Below, in pieces: positions 60,911 to 64,000 of a stretch of DNA of 64,000 bases. The translations under genes were made by a program, and so were the position numbers. Location: positions 2,790,001 through 2,854,000 of the forward strand of contig NZ_CP143541.1 of NCBI RefSeq assembly GCF_040126055.1. The letters are read 5' to 3'. The notes below the pieces were generated by a model, which worked only from the letters and a program-made list of their open reading frames with translations, was not told the DNA's origin and made no database searches. Every line of letters begins with the position of its first letter. The stretch's first letter is position 1. This DNA comes from Pseudalkalibacillus sp. SCS-8 (GTDB taxonomy: Bacteria > Bacillota > Bacilli > Bacillales > Fictibacillaceae).

Positions 60911-61867
60911 ATGATCCTTCGTTTTGGATATGTATCAACAGCTTTGAATTTATGGGAATCCACCCCTGCACATACATTGACATTCACGAATTGGAAGAAG
61001 CTTGATAAGAATGATAGGAAGGAAAAACTCCTTCGTGTGACTGCTAAAAACATTGAAAATACCAAACGAGCGGTTTACTACAACATTGCTCAAGGAATCC
61101 ATGTATATCGGCTGTCTTCATCCATCGTGCCGCTTGCAACCCATCCAGAGGTTCTGTGGGATTACATCACCCCTTTCCGAGACAAATTCAAAGAGATCGG
61201 GGAGCTCATCCAAAAGTATTCAATGCGGGTCAGTTTTCACCCTAATCAATATACCCTCTTCACAAGTCCGAACAATCGGGTTACAGAAAATGCAATCAGA
61301 GACATGGAATATCATTATGAGATGCTCAAAATGATGGGTGTACATAAACAGGCAAATATGAATATTCATGTTGGTGGGGTCTATGGCGACAAATCGACAG
61401 CCATTGAACGCTTTCATGAAAATATTGAAAAGCTGGATAGGACGATTAAGCATCAAATCACTCTTGAGAATGATGATAAAACTTATACTTCTCGGGAAAC
61501 ATTGGACGTTTGTAAGGCACATTCCCTACCATTTGTGTTTGATTATCATCACCACTGGGCAAATCCGGGTGAGGATAAAGTAGACGAACTGCTACCTGAG
61601 ATATTTTCAACCTGGGATAAGGTCGACTATCCTCCGAAATTCCATTTGTCTTCGCCGAAGACGGATAAGGAATACCGTGCACATGCAGAATACGTTGATA
61701 TTCAATTTGCCCTACCATTCATAAAAAGCTTGATCCAATACGGCGAGGATGCAGACATTATGATTGAGGCCAAAAGGAAGGATAAAGCGGCACTCCAGCT
61801 TGTTGAAGAGTTGGCCTCCATCAGGGGATTTAAACGAATTGATGGTGCAGTAATAAAAATAAAGTAA
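60911..61867 (+). CDS. uvsE: UV DNA damage endonuclease
   Basis: 318 aa from the ATG at 60911 (AAAGGAG upstream), which gives the family-typical start MILRFGYVSTA. The frame is open further up but has no better start. UVDE TIM-barrel blocks: RVSFHPNQYTLFTSPN, NIHVGGVYGDK, ITLENDDKTYT, PFVFDYHHHW, KFHLSSPK and DIMIEAKRKDKA supply the metal ligands. It nicks 5' to UV photoproducts. Divergent from lysC. Confidence 0.95.
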   Translation: MILRFGYVSTALNLWESTPAHTLTFTNWKKLDKNDRKEKLLRVTAKNIENTKRAVYYNIAQGIHVYRLSSSIVPLATHPEVLWDYITPFRDKFKEIGELIQKYSMRVSFHPNQYTLFTSPNNRVTENAIRDMEYHYEMLKMMGVHKQANMNIHVGGVYGDKSTAIERFHENIEKLDRTIKHQITLENDDKTYTSRETLDVCKAHSLPFVFDYHHHWANPGEDKVDELLPEIFSTWDKVDYPPKFHLSSPKTDKEYRAHAEYVDIQFALPFIKSLIQYGEDADIMIEAKRKDKAALQLVEELASIRGFKRIDGAVIKIK

Positions 61868-61934
61868 AAAGCTGGTATGGTTATGCCATAAATTACCGCT
61901 TTAATAGTTTGCTAGAATTTGTAATACTTTTAGT

Positions 61935-62555
61935 ATGAAAACACTTACAAAACTACTCACACTATTGTTGTCTGTCACTCTAGTCGCGGGTATTCATAAT
62001 GAATCTTCAGCTGCTTCATCCCATACAGTCAAATCTGGTGATACGATGTGGAAGATTGCTTCATACTATCAGATTGGTACATCTGAAATCATTCAAGCGA
62101 ATCCACAAGTCGAAAATCCAGATCGAATTTATCCTGGGCAAAAATTGAACATTCCCGATAATAGCGGCGTAAGATCCATTGAAAAGCAAGTTGTGCAGCT
62201 TGTTAATAATGAACGAGCGAAACATGGTCTTCAACCGCTAAAAGAGAATTGGGAGCTTTCAAGAGTTGCCCGGTATAAATCAAAGGATATGATTGAACAA
62301 AATTACTTCAGTCATACTTCTCCTACTTACGGAAGTCCATTTAAGATGATCAGAGACTTCGGTATTTCTTATCGTACAGCAGGAGAAAACATTGCAGCTG
62401 GACAACGTACAGCTGAAGCAGTAGTGGATGCATGGATGAACAGTGAGGGTCATCGTAAAAACATCCTATCAAGCAACTACAAAGAAATCGGTGTAGGATA
62501 TGCTAAAGGAGGGAGCTACGGACATTACTGGACTCAAATGTTCATCAGCCGATAA
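61935..62555 (+). CDS. LysM-CAP domain secreted protein
   Basis: 206 aa. Signal peptide (1 to about 27), one LysM wall-binding module (about 29-73; SHTVKSGDTMWKIASYYQI..INPQVENPDRIYPGQKLNIP type), then a CAP/SCP domain (about 85-205; VNNERAKHGLQPL, MIEQNYFSHTSPTYGSPF, AGENIAAGQRTAEAVVDAWMNSEGHRKNIL, GHYWTQMF), as in YkwD-type proteins. No Shine-Dalgarno sequence precedes the ATG; a possible -10 (TGTAATACT) ends only a few bases upstream, so translation may be leaderless. A terminator follows. Confidence 0.9.
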   Translation: MKTLTKLLTLLLSVTLVAGIHNESSAASSHTVKSGDTMWKIASYYQIGTSEIIQANPQVENPDRIYPGQKLNIPDNSGVRSIEKQVVQLVNNERAKHGLQPLKENWELSRVARYKSKDMIEQNYFSHTSPTYGSPFKMIRDFGISYRTAGENIAAGQRTAEAVVDAWMNSEGHRKNILSSNYKEIGVGYAKGGSYGHYWTQMFISR

Positions 62556-62562
62556 AACGAAT

Positions 62563-62589
62563 TAAGCCACCCGTTTGGGTGGCTTTTTT
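62563..62589 (+). terminator. Terminator after the LysM-CAP gene
   Basis: AAGCCACCC / GGGTGGCTTTTTT with a four-base loop. Confidence 0.92.
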
Positions 62590-62595
62590 ACATAA

Positions 62596-62759
62596 AGGCT
62601 CTGTCTGTTGAACAGCTTCAGGCGGACGCTTTCTGCGGGCAACGCTTCAGCCTCACAGACCTCGTTCCTCGCTCAGCGGGGTCTTCAGCTGTTGCTTCCC
62701 CCTGGAGTCGCCGCCTTACGCTTTTGTTTTCTTATCAACAATAAAAGCTAACAGAGCCT
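62596..62759. mobile_element. MITE-like repeat, copy 2, with target-site duplication
   Basis: 164 bp, no ORF. Terminal inverted repeats AGGCTCTGT (62596-62604) and ACAGAGCCT (62751-62759) are perfect. The bases directly outside are ACATAA on both sides (62590-62595 and 62760-62765), a target-site duplication. The interior is GC-rich and partly self-complementary. About 100 bases match copy 1 in the lysC leader closely. Confidence 0.85.
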
Positions 62760-62770
62760 ACATAAAAGAC

Positions 62771-63109
62771 TTACATTCTAAGCTGGATCGGAATGATTGG
62801 ATTCACAGCATCATTCTCCACTTGTTCATCCAGTAACTGCAATTGCAGCCTCAAATCCTCTTCGTCAAATGGGAGGAATTCCATGGCATCCAACTGCTCT
62901 AACAACTTCCGATGTAATTTCTTATATCCTGTCCACTTCTTCTTTTGTGCTTGTTCCATCAATGCAGACAATGTAGCAAGACACTTCGCAAGTTGAGGAT
63001 CGTCACCATCCAATAGCATTTCACGACTGATATGGTGACATTCTACATAGTCTTGCTTTACATTAAAGGTCTGTATGTAGTTATTTATTCTTTCCTTTTG
63101 TGCATTCAT
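62771..63109 (-). CDS. Hypothetical protein
   Basis: Not recognised; 112 aa from the ATG at 63109, which follows GGGGAGG at eight bases. Soluble, mainly helical (KERINNYIQTF, LSALMEQAQKKKWTGYKKLHRKLLEQLDAM), with CHHISREM near the start and an acidic C-terminal third. Monocistronic. Confidence 0.68.
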   Translation of the reverse strand: MNAQKERINNYIQTFNVKQDYVECHHISREMLLDGDDPQLAKCLATLSALMEQAQKKKWTGYKKLHRKLLEQLDAMEFLPFDEEDLRLQLQLLDEQVENDAVNPIIPIQLRM

Positions 63110-63216
63110 TTGACCAGCCTCCCCGTTCCTTACGTTTATGCAATACCCGCATTTCATATCTTGTAAATCATAAAATCGATAATTTATCATTTTTTATTCT
63201 ACAACAGTACCTATTT

Positions 63217-63252
63217 AAAAAAAGCCGGTCAATAGATGACCGGCTTTTCAGG
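63217..63252 (-). terminator. Rho-independent terminator of the symporter gene
   Basis: AAAGCCGGTCA / TGACCGGCTTT stem followed by TTTTAAA on the minus strand. Confidence 0.92.
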
Positions 63253-63262
63253 AGAAAAGGAA

Positions 63263-64000
63263 TTATTCACTTGAAGCTTTTTGTCGGTATTCCCTTTCTT
63301 CGTCCCACACTTCTGTATTGTGAAGACCGACTGTTCGTGGGTCGAACAGTGGATCTTTACCTTCACGCTTCTGCGCAAGATAATCCTTCAATGTGGCAAA
63401 TGCAATCTTTCCAAGCATGGTGATTGCAATCAAGTTGACGAGTGCCATTAACGCCATGAATAGGTCAGCTAGACTCCAGACAATCGCAATTTTCGCGACA
63501 GAACCGAAAAATACCATTCCGATTACTGCAAGACGATAGAGGAACATCCAGCTTTTGTTTCCTGAACGCATAAATCCGATGTTGGACTCACCATAGTAGT
63601 AGTTTCCGACCACTGAACTAAATGCAAACATGAAGATGAACACAGCAATTGTTATGCCGGCCCAATCACCAAGATGTGTATTCATTGCTTGTTGCGTCAA
63701 CTGGATTCCATCATTCGAACCTGTGTAGACGCCAGAAAGTATAATCATGAATGCTGTTGCAGAACAAATCAAAATTGTATCTGTAAAGACACTCAATGTT
63801 TGAATGAGACCTTGCTTGGCTGGGTGGGATACGTTTGCAGTTGCAGCCGCATTAGGCGCACTACCCATACCAGCTTCGTTAGAGAATAGACCACGCTTGA
63901 TACCATTCATTAGCGCAGCCCCGACTCCTCCACCTACTGCTTCTTCAAATCCGAACGCACTCTTTACAATAAGAGCAATGACGGATGGAAGTTCAGTGAT
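63263..64000 (-). CDS. Alanine/glycine:cation symporter family protein (5' part outside window)
   Basis: The frame is open to the window edge; 245 C-terminal residues are seen. GGGVGAALMNGIKRGLFSNEAGMGSAPNAAATA-type sequence (about 25 residues after the cut) is the AgcS family signature, followed by five helices and a charged tail. It takes up alanine or glycine with Na+ or H+. The start, and therefore the ribosome-binding site, lies outside the window. Confidence 0.93.
   Translation of the reverse strand: MTELPSVIALIVKSAFGFEEAVGGGVGAALMNGIKRGLFSNEAGMGSAPNAAATANVSHPAKQGLIQTLSVFTDTILICSATAFMIILSGVYTGSNDGIQLTQQAMNTHLGDWAGITIAVFIFMFAFSSVVGNYYYGESNIGFMRSGNKSWMFLYRLAVIGMVFFGSVAKIAIVWSLADLFMALMALVNLIAITMLGKIAFATLKDYLAQKREGKDPLFDPRTVGLHNTEVWDEEREYRQKASSE

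Overview
The window is chromosomal DNA of a low-GC, endospore-forming Gram-positive bacterium of the family Bacillaceae. The evidence is the B. subtilis-like menFDHBEC cluster, an SspH spore protein, a LiaFSR system, a YdjO protein, a YtkD neighbourhood, strong AGGAGG ribosome-binding sites and many U-tailed terminators. No genus can be fixed from sequence alone. There is no prophage, rRNA, tRNA or CRISPR array. The left end cuts an ABC ATPase gene and the right end cuts an alanine/glycine:cation symporter gene.

Layout. 1-7.6 kb: an ABC uptake system (YtlC/YtlD type), ytkD, small hypothetical and membrane genes, a 3-methyladenine glycosylase and an SGNH hydrolase. 7.7-11.4 kb: a PAS/GAF/GGDEF/EAL c-di-GMP protein and a Cu/Zn superoxide dismutase lipoprotein. 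11.4-20.5 kb: the menaquinone block menF-D-H-B-E-C, with menA and a DHNA-CoA thioesterase candidate divergent from it. 20.5-25.9 kb: an exported glycoamylase-like protein under an operator-flanked promoter, a MacB-type exporter and a secreted subtilase. 25.9-31.3 kb: sspH, liaFSR, a DksA-like protein, ydjO, HU and an SDR. 31.4-35.4 kb: a truncated ECF sigma gene, two tandem candidate small RNAs, fdhD-moaA and a GAF-STAS gene broken by an in-frame stop. 35.4-43 kb: an SDR / QueA-like / VOC operon, a DadA-type oxidase, a GlcD-type dehydrogenase with a BASS transporter, and an amino-acid permease. 43-50.6 kb: an SH3-nucleotidyltransferase fusion, a 52-bp tandem repeat, an 18-codon hydrophobic ORF, an SLH-anchored subtilase, a MarR operon, a beta-lactamase-like hydrolase and a sigma-B-type stress gene. 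50.7-53.8 kb: a carnitine-to-glycine-betaine operon with a divergent TetR gene. 53.9-64 kb: a lipoprotein, an M14 peptidase, fni, an HtpX-like protease, lysC with a lysine riboswitch, uvsE, a LysM-CAP protein, two copies of a MITE-like repeat and the symporter.

The most notable signal is regulatory. Three promoters, all reading on the minus strand, have the same architecture: TTGGGAAA(A) and TTTTCCCAA half-sites, inverted and exactly 52 bp apart start to start, the proximal one touching the -35 box, followed by 17 bp and a -10 box. Two of them drive paralogous ~75-85-nt transcripts with C-rich CCCCUU segments and strong terminators. The third drives the secreted subtilase through a long leader that carries an unused Shine-Dalgarno sequence near its 5' end. 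I read this as a small stationary-phase or density-type regulon combining two sRNAs and an exoprotease. The regulator is not identified in the window.

Other points of interest are paired LacI-type operators at the glycoamylase promoter, a TetR-type operator overlapping both promoter boxes of the carnitine operon, a mobile repeat lodged between the lysine-riboswitch terminator and lysC, a second repeat copy with a target-site duplication, and a terminator inside the men operon.
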